Source: Patagioenas fasciata (taxonomy: Eukaryota > Chordata > Aves > Columbiformes > Columbidae). Taken from it: a stretch of 64,000 nucleotides of DNA. The notes beneath the pieces were generated by a model. It did no database searches. It saw only the letters and a list, made by a program, of their open reading frames with translations, and was not told the origin of the DNA. This document shows positions 1 through 13,800 of this stretch, in pieces; the stretch's first letter is position 1, and every line of letters begins with the position of its first letter. A program made the position numbers and the translations under genes. The stretch lies in the NCBI RefSeq assembly GCF_037038585.1, contig NC_092521.1, positions 107,338,105 through 107,402,104 on the forward strand, read 5' to 3'.

Positions 1-430
1 GTGGGAGGCACATCCACGAGGCTGGGGCACCACATGGACCGAGTCCTGTGCCAGACAGCAACATCTGGGGGGGGCGGGAAGAGCGAGAGAGAGCGATAGC
101 TGGCGCGAGCGTGTGCGTGTGCCCATACACATTTCCCCCATCTTCCTAGGAAATGCAGCTGTCATGTGAGTTGTAAGCTGGTCCCAAGGCATGCCCTCAA
201 CCTGCCTGGGTGCGTGTGTGTGCCTGTGTAAGCAAAGGCAACGCCTCCTCAATGGTCGGGGCTTTCAGTCAGACCTAAGGCAGACAGGATTGTAGACGGG
301 AATCCAAAAAAGGACACTCTCCGCGAGCTTTGCCCGTGTCTCCGCTCCCGGTGCCAAGGCAACACACACACCCCCACACACTTTTTCTTGAAACAAAAGG
401 CAGCTCTCACAGAGCCGTACCCCTTACAGC
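1..430. other. 5' flank of IGFBP3, no gene seen
   Basis: I see no coding exon or clear repeat here. The stretch has short GA- and GT-rich runs (about 85-125 and 210-232) and becomes CpG-rich to the right. It most likely belongs to the distal promoter of IGFBP3. Confidence 0.5.
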
Positions 431-456
431 TGATTTCTAAGAGGTGCCCGTAAACC

Positions 457-492
457 CTCGGCACCGCCGCGCCCCTCGGCACCGCCGCGCCC
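457..492. repeat. perfect 18-bp tandem duplication in promoter
   Basis: The 18-bp unit CTCGGCACCGCCGCGCCC occurs twice head to tail (457-474 and 475-492) without mismatch. Each copy has three CpGs and a GC-box-like core, about 130-160 bp upstream of the TATA-like element. Confidence 0.9.
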
Positions 493-587
493 CCGGCCCC
501 CCGCACCGCCCGCCCAGCCCTCCGTGACCGAAACCTGGATTTGGCGAGGGCCGGCGCTCCCCGCCGCTCCGCGCCTCTCGTTATTCA

Positions 588-650
588 TGGCGCGGGGCGG
601 GCCGGCAGCCGCGGCGCTATATAGGGCGGGGCCGGGCGGTACTGGGGGAC
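588..650 (+). promoter_or_regulatory. candidate IGFBP3 core promoter (TATA-like plus GC boxes)
   Basis: TATATAG lies at 618-624, flanked by GC boxes (GGGGCGGGCC near 594-603 and GGGCGGGGCC at 624-633). Transcription would then start near 645-655. Mammalian IGFBP3 promoters also pair a TATA element with GC boxes. The distance to the ATG (about 670 bp) is long for this gene, so a later start within the leader or a leader intron cannot be excluded. Confidence 0.5.
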
Positions 651-1322
651 AGATGGGTGCAGAGTGGCGGGTAATGGGGGTGGATAGCAGACAGCAACGA
701 GAATAAAACGAAGGGAATATTGCTTTCTTAATTTATTTTTTTCCTTTCTCTATTTTTTCCTATTCACCTGCACTCTTTCTCTGTCTTTGCTGAAGCCTTT
801 TTGGACCAAGTTTTCTTCAGATCGTCTGGGCTTGACTTGTTTTTGTGTTGTTGGTTTGTGGGGTTTTTTTGTTTCCTTTTACAAGGCTTTTTTTTTTCTT
901 TCCCCTGAGTGGTGCGTGTGGTCAAAAAAAGTTAGCGTCCAGCCAACTGATAGAGGCGCTCTGCAGGGAGGAGCGGAGAAAAAGACGGAAAAAGTTGTCT
1001 TTGTTGCTAGCGGGCTCTTACTACCTTTATGGGATTAAGGGTAGGCGGCTGAAGAGAGGGTCGACGTGCGTGTGCCGGCAACGCAGCTCTCCTGCCTGCC
1101 TGCGCTTGCAGGGCTACGAGTGACTGGTGGCTCCTCTCCCCGCAGCCCCATCAGAGGCGGCGCGGACTGTGCGCGGGCTCCGCTGCCCTCCGCTCGCGAC
1201 GGCCGCGCTCCTGCGGGCGAGCGGCGGTGTGTGCGTGCCCGCGCGGGGCTCTGCCCGTCCCGCTCCCCGGCCGGGGGTGCGCGGGGGCGCCTCCCGGCGG
1301 CCCCCCCGCTCTGCTGGTTGCC

Positions 1323-1707
1323 ATGGTGCCGCGGCCCGGCGTGCTGTGGGCAGTGGCGGCGGCGACGCTGGCGCTGCTGGTCCGGCGGGCGGCGGCGGCG
1401 CTGGCGGGGCCGGTGGTCCGCTGCGAGCCCTGCGACGCGCGGGCGCTGCAGCAATGCAAGCCCCTGCAGCCCGACTGCGCCGAGCGGGTGCGGGAGCCGG
1501 GCTGTGGCTGCTGTCTCACCTGCGCCCTGCGCCCGGGACAGCCCTGCGGCATTTACACCGAGCGCTGCGGCGCCGGCCTCAGCTGCCAGCCGCGGCGGGA
1601 GGAGACTCGGCCACTACAGGCGCTGCTGGAGGGCCGCGGGCTCTGCACCAACATCACGGCGGGCAGCAAGCTGCGGGCCTTCCTCCTGCCGGGACCGCAC
1701 GCTGCAG
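1323..1707 (+). CDS. IGFBP3: IGFBP3 coding exon 1: signal peptide and IGF-binding domain
   Basis: Encodes a hydrophobic leader (residues about 8-28, Ala-rich) and the N-terminal IGFBP domain. The 12 cysteines include GCGCCLTC, and GQPCGIYTERC follows. The exon ends at GCAG|GTAAGG, leaving one base (phase 1). The CTNITAGS sequon lies near the end. Confidence 0.97.
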
Positions 1708-1804
1708 GTAAGGGGGCTGCGTGTCGGGGTGGGAGGCAAAGAAGCATGACGAGATCGCAAGCATTTGTGCTTCTTTCTTTTCTTTCTTGCTCGCTGCTTC
1801 CTTG

Positions 1805-1842
<38 letters not shown>

Positions 1843-4800
1843 TTACAAAGTTGTACGCAGCAGGCCGGGGGTGGAGGCGCCGACAGGCTTGCAGCAGACC
1901 TGTTCCTCCGGAAAGGCCCCTCGCTCGCTGCCTGGCGGCTGCCGGTCCGCGGGGGGTCCTAGAGCAGCCACGTAGCCGAAATCGTTTTGAAGGCGGGGTG
2001 CTTTTGCCAGAGGAAAGGAAGATTTACGTCATATACCTTTTTTTTTATGTATGCGTTTTCTTTTAAGACCGATACTAAGAAGTAGCTCCTTGCAAAAGAG
2101 GCAGAGTTGCTCTCTTTAAAAAAAAAAATTGGGGGGATGGGGAGAGATTGGATGTTGCTCTTGAGGTTGCGTGGAGCTGCCAGGCAGCACAGCCTGGATG
2201 GAGAGAGCGTGAAACCGTCGCGATCTGCCCACAGTGTTCCTGGAAAGAGGCTGCTAGAAAACTGCAGAGTGTGGCCTAACTTCCGTGCTGCAGCGTGGCT
2301 AAGTCAGAGGAATGCTAAGCACAGAGGAAAAAAAAAAAAAGTAAAATATTTCCTTGGCCTGGGAAGGTGGTTGTTCAGAACAAAGCATTTGCACAGCCGT
2401 ATTTAAGAGGACATTGATTTTTTGCCTGCACTGTAAATAAATCTTTGGTCACATGAGACTTTCCCTTACCTTTTACATGTCTTGTAAATGAGACGTTCAC
2501 AGAGTGAGTTTTGTTTTGTTTGAAGAGGAAGGGATGGTTGGAAAAAGTTCTGTTAGCCACGCACATTTGGAAACTTAAGAGAGGGAAACTTGGGATTCAG
2601 ATCAAGAAGGCACAGTCTCTCTGTGCAAACATTTCATTGAACTGTTTGCCAACCAACAGCAAGTATGTTAACATTTATTTAATAAAAAAGTGTGTCAAAA
2701 GGCATTCCACTGCTAGCATCTTTAAAAAGCCAGGAGTCTTTTTGCTTGGTTACAGTGGTTCTTTGGCTGGCCCCTCAGCTGAGGAAGTGACACCAGTGCT
2801 CTGGCTAACTGGCTGCTGTGAGAGTAGGAGATGCCTTATAATAATAACTTGTGCTGCTCCTTAACTGTGACAATTTGAATGGCAGAGAGTACAGAGGTTC
2901 TTACTGAAGTTTTATATCTAAGTGGAACATGGAGCAGCTTCCTTCATCATATGAACTTGGCTCCACATATTCATCTTTTACACGAATTGGAAACAAGGGG
3001 CGTCCTCTCCATACTTGAGTTGGTGCTTTTTAATGGAATACTGTTGGAGAAAGAGAAGGGTGAAGGTGGAGCTGCACTGTACTGAAAATCTTTTTTAGCC
3101 TAAACAGTCAAAATGCCAAGTTTGTGTTTCTGCATTCTTGGCTGAGGGAGAACTCAGATTTCGAAATCAGTAGGAGCTTTGGTTTCTTAAAAAGTGCAAA
3201 GTAGGACTCTTGCAGTTCACATTCAAGGAGTGAAGGTTGCAAACCTGGGGTGCAAGAAGGAATAAGTATGCTGAACCTGTGACTTGTAATGCCCTTTCTC
3301 ATGAGGACTGCTCCACTTGGAGCCCTAAATCCAACACTCCCTGGTACATGCCTCCTCCCAGTCCCTGCCCCCCTCCCCCGGCAGCCTCACATGATCTCCC
3401 TTACAGACAGCGGGGTCCTGCAGGACATGTTATACATTGGGTATGTTCCTTGTTTACAGAAATTGCTAGAAATTGGTATGGGGTGGTGTACATTACAGTA
3501 GCTTCTCAACAGGAACTGTAGTAGGCCACTGACTTTCCGTTTTTTTGGGGCACTAAAGTGTTAAGTAGTAGTGTGCATGTGCAGGCTTTCTAATCTGGTT
3601 TTTAAAAGAACAAGTAAATCTCATAGTCTTGTTTCTGTTACAAGGGTGTAAAGCTAACATGGCACCAAGTTTTGTGAAGCTGAGTTAATGAAATATGGTT
3701 TATGGTTTAAAATGTGTCGTTATGACCATTCCAGATTGAAGTGTATGAAGTGCTATTGAAACCCGATGGTCTACCTAAACGGAAATGAGTAGCCTTGTAG
3801 TTACTTAATGGATATTAAGAATATTTTCTACTTGTTTTTAGTAGAGGAGGCAGTCTAATGAACTGGATTGACTGCAGAAAACCTAGTAGGCATAGTATTT
3901 AGGAGATTCGGGTTTATAACATTGTGTTCATTTCTCGCAGACATCATTGAGAATGTGGAAAAAAAGAAAACACACCACCACTGTTAAAAAACAGGACATT
4001 AAACCACGAAAAAGATGTACAAATACCACTGAGAGACTGAGTTAAACCCACAAAAGCCAGGAAATTTAGACTTAAGTCTTAAACTTCCTTAATCCATTTG
4101 CACTGGGAGTTGGATTTTCCTGGTTGATTATGTCCATTGCCAGCAGTGGCTACACAGAAACCACCAGTACCAGTTAACTCAGGTTATTCTTCTTCCTTCC
4201 CTGTTCCTGTGTATTGGCAGTGCCACTGTACTGCCTCTGAACTATTTAGAGTCGATGGGCTATCTGAACATGGGCTTTCAGGTTTAGCACAGAATTTCTT
4301 GGCTTTTGTGGTTTTTCAGTGAGCCATCAAGTACAATTTTAATACAGATTTCCAGGATGTTCTCTGCATGTCAGTTATCACTGTGCACTCCCAATATGAT
4401 TTCCTAAAAAAAAAGTGGCCAGCGGCCAAGGCAGCATCTAGTGGGAGTTAGCTGCTTAACTGATAGGAATATCCAAACTTGAAAAATTCCATGGAGGAAA
4501 TGCAGGCAGTTACAGTTACACTGCAGGAGTCTACTTAAGAGGGAGAAATCCAGTGTAGACAAGTACCTCAGAATGTACAAGAACACTGGGCTTATGCAGT
4601 ATTTTGGAAAAAATGTGCTGCTTCTGTATTTTTGTGAATGGTAGTTTAAAGAGAAAATATTTTTGAAGCTCATAATGAAAGCAGATATTTGTCCTCTGAC
4701 ACAGTTACCGAATGAATGGCATTTTTTTGTCCAGTACCTTTAAAATGTACTTTGTACACCTAGAAAATGTGCTTTTTACTTTCCCGTTCTGTATGTTGAA

Positions 4801-7800
4801 TAAAATTAAGAAAGTATTAAAAGTAACTATCTAGAACCATGAAGCTCAATGTGGTTAAACTTTTTGTATTAAATCCTCTTTTTAAAAAAATAAATACCAT
4901 CCTGGGGAAGGCAGAGTCAGACCTGCAGCCCATGAGTTACCCAAGCCACCCGCGTTTAACCAAAGTTGATTAAATCAGCCGTGGGTCAGCAGTTGCGAAG
5001 GGAAAGGCTCAGCACTCCTGGCAGAGCTGCCGCAGGCTCCCACTGCGCCGCCCCACAGACCTGCCCCCTCCTGCCGGCAGGCTAACCTGCAGCAGACACC
5101 CAGGGGCAAGAAACCGGGACAGTGGTGGCTTGCAGCAAAGTAGAGTTAGCCAGTTTTCAGGTGTTGGGCAGTCACCATGGGTGGTGCAATGAGGTACCTT
5201 GTGAAGCTGCCAGGAGCAAGGGGATGCTTCAGTTACAAGAGTTATTGCTTGGCAACAAAAGTGCTGATGTGTGCAGAATGCTAAGTTGTTAATCTTTTTA
5301 TATATTGCTATTTTGTAAAGGAAAATTAAACATGTAGACTGATCTAGTGGCTTGTTGCCCTCGCAAATGCAGCTGGCAGTTGATTAACATTGTTTCTTCA
5401 CTGCATTTATTTTTCTTGAAGGAAATTCCAGTGATTCAGAAGAAGATGACCGGAGTACCAGCAGCATAGAAAATCAGGCCGTCCCAAACTCTCATAGGGT
5501 GCCAGATTCCAAATCTCACCCTCCGCACATCAAAATAGATATCATAAGGAAAGTGCAAGCCAAAAATACGCAGCGCTATAAAGTGGAATATGATTCACAG
5601 AGTACAGATACACTGAATTTCTCTTCTGAATCCAAACAAGAGACTGAATACGTAAGTACTTTTGTAAATGGAAATGCATTTCCCAGCATGTGAGTGTGCG
5701 TGTGAATGCATATGCATGTTGTGCATAGGACAAGATAAATAAACTAAATGGTGGTAATTTTAGCCATTTAGGGTATTCTGGCTGTTTAACCAGTAAAACT
5801 ATTGGATACACAAATGGAGACAATCAGCAGACCAAGCAGATAATGTTCAGAATATATGGAGGCCTAATGCAATAATGTTTACATTGATACAAGTATGATT
5901 TTCACTAAGTAATTTCTTAGAGAGGGAAAGTTCTTGTTCATCCTGTAATTAAACCTGTCCCAACTCCACTCACACAAATGTGTGTTAATAGGGTCATAAT
6001 TAAATTTGGTTGCAAATAGCATAATTGGATTGCAATAATGGAAAAAAAGATGTTTCGTATTCAGTGTAGTGGCACTGTGTTCACACTCTGTGGCACAAAT
6101 CACAGGAGATAAACTCAGGTTGGGTTGAGGATTAGGATTTTGACTGATCAACCATTGTTTGTATGACGTGCTTAACACCACTACCACTTGCAGTCATCAT
6201 TTGGTGCCATTGCCTGTATGCAAAGGCTCACCACAGGAGCTCATGAGCTGCTGTTGCTTCCTATCAACTTTGCCCAGTGGATTTGCAGGGTGACTGAAGT
6301 GTGGTGAACCTGAGGGGAGAATAATTCCTGTTCCTGGACATCCTGGCTGATAACCTGGTGGTTATCCTTATGCCTGTGCCAGATGGCCTAAAAAAATACG
6401 TCTGTATATACTTTGACTTTTCATCAAAACAGTCATGGTGAAACCAGACATGGCTTCTGATCTGGAAAAGGTGGTTTTGAAACCTGTATGAGGAGGAAGG
6501 CTGTGTCTGAAGAGAGTGTGGCCTCCAAGTTAACACAGCAAGGGTGGTGAAGCTGCATGTTTTGTTTCTTGCTGATGTCCTGCCACCTAGTAAAAACACT
6601 TCAGTATCTGCCTTCCAGCATGTCCTCCTCCCAAAAATGTGAAGTAAACTGCCTACAGTAAAATAATTAATTTCGGTAGCTCTGAGGGAACAGGGTCCTG
6701 GTCTTAGCTAGGATGAACATATCTTATATGTGGTAGGTGGGCCTAATGAGCAAAGGTGCACCGCCTTACCAAGGCTGCTGGTGTTTGTAAGAACCAGAAG
6801 TAAGTCCACTGAGGAAAGGAGCCTTTGTCAGCAAATGCCCTTATAGCTGTGTTTGCGTGTTGGCTCTTGATATCGATATATCTGACTTTGGAAGCATGCT
6901 TCAAAATAATAATTAAAAAAAACCTGCTGGTCTTTTTGTAGGCCTAATTTGGGACTGTGTCTTTGAATGTATGTGATTTGCAGTCAGCATGTCTGAGCAG
7001 TTTCATTTTTTTTTAAGGAACCACCAATAAGAGCAGCAATTTAAAGTGCATATTTAGACCTTGTGAGATTGATACTGAAAGAAAACATATGAAAGCAACA
7101 AGGAATGTCTTTGCTAACCAGGAAAATAAATTTTAAACTCCAGTAGAGCTGTGGAGTCTGTATGCTTTCAGACACTCACATGAAAGGCACTTTACATGAA
7201 CAAACTATTAATATTACCACTTGAAAGTATAAATGTCGTTACTTCACTAATTAAAAATTGCACCAGATGAGTCTTTGTGTTGATACAGCAACTTAAACAT
7301 TTTAAATCCATGCAACTGTGCAAAGAAGTTTTTTCAGGTCTCCGCTGAAGAAGCGGGCTGGTGGGCTGAGTCAGTAATGTGCCCAGACAGGAGTGTGGCT
7401 AAGCACAGAATTTGTAGGCTTTGACTCTTGAATCCAAATCCCACTGCTGACACTGACTGCCTTCTCGGCCTCTGGCAAAATGTGAACTTTTCCACTTCTG
7501 GTTTTCTGACTGCAAAGTGGGCCTTGTAACACTTCTTACCCTGAAATGCTGCATTGAGAAATAATTAGTTGGTGCTTGAGACATGTTCTTAGCACTGCTT
7601 CTGGAAGTTCTTTTTGGCTCATTGTCCTAGAGCTGATGCTCTCTACATTGTTGTCAGCCTTTTGCAGATGGAGAAAGTGAGGCAAAAAGTGGCATGCTCA
7701 TCTAATGAGAGTCTTGTGTGCAACCATTCCTTTGCATGGCAGCATCTGTTTGGTCCAGCTGAAACTGAGAATTGCTGTCCAAAGTTCCAATATTTTTATA

Positions 7801-10800
7801 TATGTGTATATGATATGCCAAGCTACTTGTTTTCAATTAAATCCATTTCATTTAAGCTTTCAAATCCAGCAGAATCATAAAAATCAAATGGCATTAGGGA
7901 AAAATCTACCAAGTGGTGTGTTTCCAGTTGCCTACCTTCATATTTTCCCACTTGGTGCAAGGCTAGCTTTTCCGGACCTAAATTATGTTACATATGACTG
8001 ATTTACGTACTGGTTAAGCCTTCTTGTAGGTATATGCAGGTGTGATTTGAACTGGAAATGCCAGTCTGTGCCTCAGCATAGCGTAGGGCCTTCAGTGTTT
8101 AGAAATCGGTTTATCCTGAATAAAGCAGAAAGCCAGAAATTTTACCTGTGAATGGTCTGCCTTTTGACATATCCAGCCACTGCTTTGTTTTAATAGATTT
8201 GTTTAGGTTTGGGATTCTTGCCCTTTCAAGATTTATTAACTCTTGTGTAAAAGACAACGTTTGGGAATAAGCTTTCATCTGTTTTCTAAAACATGCTTGT
8301 TAACAGGGTCCCTGTCGTAGAGAAATGGAAGACACATTAAACCACCTAAAAATCCTGAATGTCTTGAGTCCCAGGGGTTTTCATATTCCAAATTGTGACA
8401 AGAAGGGGTTCTACAAGAAAAAGCAAGTAAGTACAGTCTTTATCATGTCAATGAATGCACTTCATGTTTTTAGCATCTTTGCTGAAGGATCTTGCCAACA
8501 AGGTGCATTATGTATCATTTTACAGAGAAACTAGTTCATTTCCAGCTTTAGGACCTGATCTGATAGTGCTGAACCTTGTCAAGTGGGGACAGTGTTTTTA
8601 TTTTGTGTTGGTCATGACAACAGATTCATTTAAGAAACTTCATACCTAATCACACATGGGTTGGCTGGTGTCCTAGATACTAATGCCCTTTGGTTTAAAA
8701 AAAGCAGAGCCTCTATAATAACCCACAGAGCTAAATGCTGCAGTCACCATATGACTGCAATAGATCAATGCTTTGAATTGTAAATAGCGGCTTGAGAGTT
8801 CCTAGAAGAACTTCACTGGGTCGTATTACAAAAAGCAACTTGAGAAAGGTGTATATCTGTCCTTTATGTGCTACTCAGATCGCTTCCAAAATCCAGGTCA
8901 TGTTATCGTGAAAGTGATACATCTAGTAGTTACTCTGTGGTAAGGATGGCTTCTCACCCCTCTGGGGTTCTAGGGTTATGACCTTTATTGACAAATGTAG
9001 AACTAAACTGCAGGTATTCATGCTTTCTTTGTGTTGGGTTGAGCTATGGCAGCATTCTGCATTCAGTGCTGCCCTTGAAGCCCATTCAGGAACTTGGAAA
9101 AGTGCAAGACCTGCCAGGTTCTTTGCTTAGCGTGCACATGACATCTAACGCTAGTGTTTAAGTTAGTGACCTGCCTCCAAATGTGTTTCTTGGTATAATT
9201 CCAAAATTTTCTGGATTCAAAAGTTTCAAGATTTTCCTCCAGGCAAACTCTCAGTAAGGACGGATTTTGTTTGTGAACCATCTTGTCTCTTCCATTTGGC
9301 CTCTCTGGGAACCGAAGGAGAGGCTGGCTCTGTGTTACTAGCCAATGCAGTTCATTGGTTTGAAGTGAGAGGTCAACCTCCAGCCATGCAACCTGACTTT
9401 AGGAATGGTATCTCCCTTTTTTTTTGGCTTCCAGCTTTCTTAGAAACAGTCTTTCCCTTTCAGGTATTCCCTGGAGCTCTGCATTAAACTCGCAGTGTCA
9501 GGTGGGGCATTTGCAGTAGGGGTGAATATTCCAGCCTTTCCTTCTGCCATAAGCCTAGCATTGACTATGCTGTTTGACCTTCTTCAGTACATGCTGCTGA
9601 GCTTGTCTGTGTTTTCCAGCTTTTCCTGAGTAGGTGGTGGCAACTCCCAAGCAAGGACAGAGTTTCTTTCTGTTGTCTGAAGTTTTGAAAAGCCCATGTC
9701 ATTCATGTCCCACTGTGTGTAAGCCAGCAGAAAGCAACGGTCACATCTCATTCTGCGTTTGTTCAGAAAAAGATGTCAGACTGCTATGTAGTGTAATACT
9801 AGGATCGTGTTTTGTGCCTGTGCCATGAAAGCATTTGCTTAGGTGCTCTACAACAGCACATCATTTAGCTGCATTCAAGGCACACAAGCATACTGTAACC
9901 CTTTTAATTCTCTAGGTGTTACAGAAAATCACAGATTAGTATTTACTTTTTTCAGAAGAACTTCATCAGTCATCAGACTCTGAGGTTTTTGCATTGTTAG
10001 CAAAAAGGTGATGGTTTGCATGTAGTCTCTGGCATGTCTATGTAGTAAATCTGATCCACAGTAAGCATGTATTAAAGTGCCTTACCTTAAAGGATGACTG
10101 TACATTGATATGCAGTCATAGATCTGCCAGTGAGGCAGAAAAAAAGGAAATACAGATGGAAAAAAAATAGGAAAGACAGATAATATGCTTACCTAGTCTT
10201 TGTTCCTAGAAGCTGATTTATGAGAGTAAGGTGCTGATGTGGAGCAAAGACATACTTCTGCCCTCTGTGCTGCCTAGACTTTCAAACTGATCTAGGGAAG
10301 TTTCCTGTACTATGTGCAAGAGCCCATCCAGTCAGCAAACATAGAAGATTAAGGGGCAACTTCATACCTGGCCAGCCTTGTCAAGTGCTGTGCCAATTTA
10401 GACAGGTCCAGTGGTTTCAATGTAGTTTGAGACAACTTGGGATCTTGTAGGAAATGTCCACAAATGGAGCCCACGTGACTAAATATTTTACATGAAACAC
10501 AGTTGGAGTGCTTCTCCTATAAATGAGCCTAAATCAACCCTGGGAACAGGCCTTCATAGGCAGGGCTTACAGAGGCAGGCTGCTTCTCACATGAACAAAG
10601 TACAAACCCAAAATAATGTATTTTAGTTGCCCTTATAAAATTAACTCTTAGAAAATAACATTAGTTTGAGAAGTCAGTGAGTCCTGCCAAAAGGCAACGC
10701 AACAATTGTGTTTGTTAGGTTTCTGTTTTGGAGCATCAGCATGTAGGCCTGATATTTTACGTGCTGTGACTAGGTGTCTAATGCCATTAGCAGAATGTAT

Positions 10801-13800
10801 TTATTTCCTTCATTACTATTATTAGCAGCATTCAATCTGTAATTCAGTTATATTCTATCGTGACAACAAAATTCAGAACAATATGTTAGGAAATAGTAAA
10901 TCCGTCAAAAAATGAGTGTGAGGTAGGAATTTTAAATTCTGGAAACAGCTGCCAAAAACACTGCCTAGGATGATAATGTAGATAGAGGTGTGTCACAGTT
11001 TAACCCCAGCTAGCAGTCACAACCACAATAGCTGCTTGCTCACTCCCCTCACCCAAACAAGGGAGAGAATCAAAACGGAAGGGAGAAGCTTGTGGATTGA
11101 GATAAACAGAGTTTAATAAAATAACAACATAGTACTAATATACCACTACTACTTATACATATTTAATGGAAAATAGAAAATAAAATAAAAGATACTCAAT
11201 GCAGTGCCTCATGAACTCTGTCTGCACTGAGCAACCAGTCCTGGGAAGTGAGCACCCTGGTCCCGAACAGCTGATCCTGAGAGGAGAGAAAAAGCCTGAA
11301 AGGCCTACAGGTCCACTGCAAAACAGCAGGATGGCAAAAGGCTGAACTGAAACGCCTCAGTGGAAGTCAACTGGAGCAGACCAGGACTGGAATAGGTCTC
11401 CATTTCCTTTTCCTTAGCTGGAAAACTTGATTCTAATTAAATATAAACCATGATGCTAATGGCATGAAATATTCTTACTGATCAGTCTGGATGTCAGTCA
11501 AGGTTTGCCCCATACACCCCTTCCCAGCTGCCTCACACCTGGAGGCAGAGAACTCAGAAAGACCTTGGCTTCCAGGCAACAACTAAGATAACAAGTAGCA
11601 CTTACATTCTCTTTGCTCCAACTCAAAGACGTTGGAAAGTTACCTGAGGAAGAACATGAATTCTGTATCGAGGTGTTATGTCCTTCTTCTCAAACTGAAT
11701 CCAAACAATGACTGTACTAGCTGTGCACAAAGAAGTTTTCTAACTGCATGAAGAAAATTAATTTGCTTTCAGTCAAACCAGCACAGTGTGTGATGGTAGG
11801 AACCTGATAAATTACCACCCTGGAAAACTTACTCAGGAGGCACTTCACATGTTAGTATATTCTGCCTTCCTGTCAAGTTGAAAACAGTTATTTTTCAAGA
11901 CATTTGTGGATACCTAGAAATTGACTTTTCAGGAACAACCATATGGAGTAATTTGCATATGTGAAACAATTTTAAGAATGTAAATTATTCAGGGTGTAAC
12001 ATGAAAAATATATCATATGAGCTTTTAAAAAAATCAAACCTATTAAAATTCACAATTCTTTGTCTTAATAAATCATACATGTAAGGTTGTACTATTCAAC
12101 TGTGGTATATAGTTAATTTATATGGAGTAGGTTGATACAGGCATGTTTCTGCCTCAAGCATGGAAAAAAAAGGTTTTGATGAAATTAGAACTATTATATG
12201 GGGCAATTAATAGAATTGCCACGTATTTGTATACTGGAGCCAGATACTTACTTAAATGTGAGCTGGCATTGTTCCACTGAAAACAGAGCTGGGCTTAGCG
12301 GGAGCCAGAATGGCCCGAGGTATATGTCAGTGCTGTCTGCAGTCTGTTCTGGGAGACCACAGTTGTAGCTCCATGGAGATATCTGGGCTGACCAGGAATT
12401 CAGTGGGATACCATATGCTTTGCTGTGCCCCACAAATGCCTCTGCGGCACTTTGTGGAAGGCAGAGGGGCAGGTGGCATGGAAGCTGGCAGCTGGTGTTT
12501 CTTATCAGATGTTATTACTGACTCCACTGCTTGGGCAGTTTTCCAGCTTTCTGGACTTGTGAAGTCATACAGAAGAGCTGGGCAGAGCCTTGAAATATGT
12601 CTGAAGTACAAAATTCAGATGAATAGATTTTTTTTTTTTTCTATATGAACTGTGCACTATTTCTGTAAGGCATGCAAGCTAGCTGCTCTGTGATAAAAGC
12701 ATCACTTTTGAATCAGAAGTGCTTTACTGTTGAGCAGATAGTAAAAAGTTGCATATTGAGAAAGGTAAGTTGTTTCCTCACAGAGTGTTACTTCAGCTGT
12801 AGAGCAATCTAAGGGTTTTGTTTTCCAAATGGGTTGTCTAGAAGAGATAAAAAAATATTTGTAGTAGGAAATGTGTTCCGTGCAGACTAACTTTGTATTG
12901 CAGTTAATTCTGAAAATTGATTATACAACTGTAAAAAGCAATCAAAACCCCCAGCAAAATGAGATAACTTTAATTGATCTTTTGTTATAAGGTGATGCAA
13001 GCCTATGAATCAGTATGTTGTGTAACATGCTTCATATAGTACTTCTAAAAGGGGAGGCTGTGTTACTATTATTAGCAGAAGTGTAGTTTCACTGCCAGAG
13101 CACCAGGCTGGCAGCCAGAAGTCCTGTACTCTAATTCAGGCTCCATCTGTGACTGCTCTCTTGGGCAAAACAACTCAAAAACTGCTGCCTCACTTTCCTT
13201 TTCTGTAAAATTTAAATTGTGCAAAGGCTGTTGTTTGTGAATTCCTCAGTTTTGGGCCTGAAGAATTTAAGTCACTAAATGTTAATACCACTTAAGCTAG
13301 AGTCCAGTCCAGTTGCCACCAAAATTGGAGGAAAATTTCCCATTGACAACAGTGACCTTCAGTCAGTCATTCATGAAAATCCTGGAAAATACATGCAAGC
13401 TGTGGTCAGGCTTGTGAGACAATAAACATAAGTTGTAAAACTTATGTTTAAAGACTTAGTGCAGAAAACCAGCTGAACAGGTAACTAGAACTCAAATGCA
13501 GCAAACTACATAGTTTAGCAAATTACTAATGTAACTGTTCTCTCAGTAGATTTGAACTTCTTCACCCTCTCCTAAAATAGGCTGGTATGATAAGCTTGAT
13601 TTTTGTCATTCTGCTGCCATGCATTTGCATAGGGCTAATGCAGAACATGCAGAAGTTCAAAGAGAAGGCATTGTATTATTTCTGCATTGGGTTTGTTAGG
13701 CAAAAATATATCACAGGAGTAGAATAACAAACACTTACAGTGATTAACGTTACTTCATTTGCTCTTAAATAAACAAGATGGAAACTTGTTCAGAAATTTG

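Larger units (their letters stand above)
430..1720. promoter_or_regulatory. CpG-island-like region over IGFBP3 promoter and exon 1
   Basis: CpG is frequent in two dense blocks, 450-650 and 1060-1710, in contrast with the AT-rich, CpG-poor rest of the window. The blocks bracket the likely promoter, the 5' leader and exon 1 of IGFBP3. A T-rich stretch (710-900) separates them. Broad, non-tissue-restricted transcription would fit such an island, but that is inference. Confidence 0.75.
1708..5421 (+). other. IGFBP3 intron 1
   Basis: A 3.7-kb intron with no supported gene inside. It holds the poly-T run at 1809-1839, an A-rich tract near 2328-2341 and the GC-rich block at 4905-5115. The rest is ordinary AT-rich sequence. 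Confidence 0.85.

Noticed and set aside
1227-1322. in-frame N-terminal extension of IGFBP3
   Set aside because: The extension starts at GTG, not ATG, and would put 32 residues before the signal peptide.
1035-1749. long ORFs in other frames over IGFBP3 exon 1 (both strands)
   Set aside because: GC-rich shadow frames of the real exon; no family motifs.
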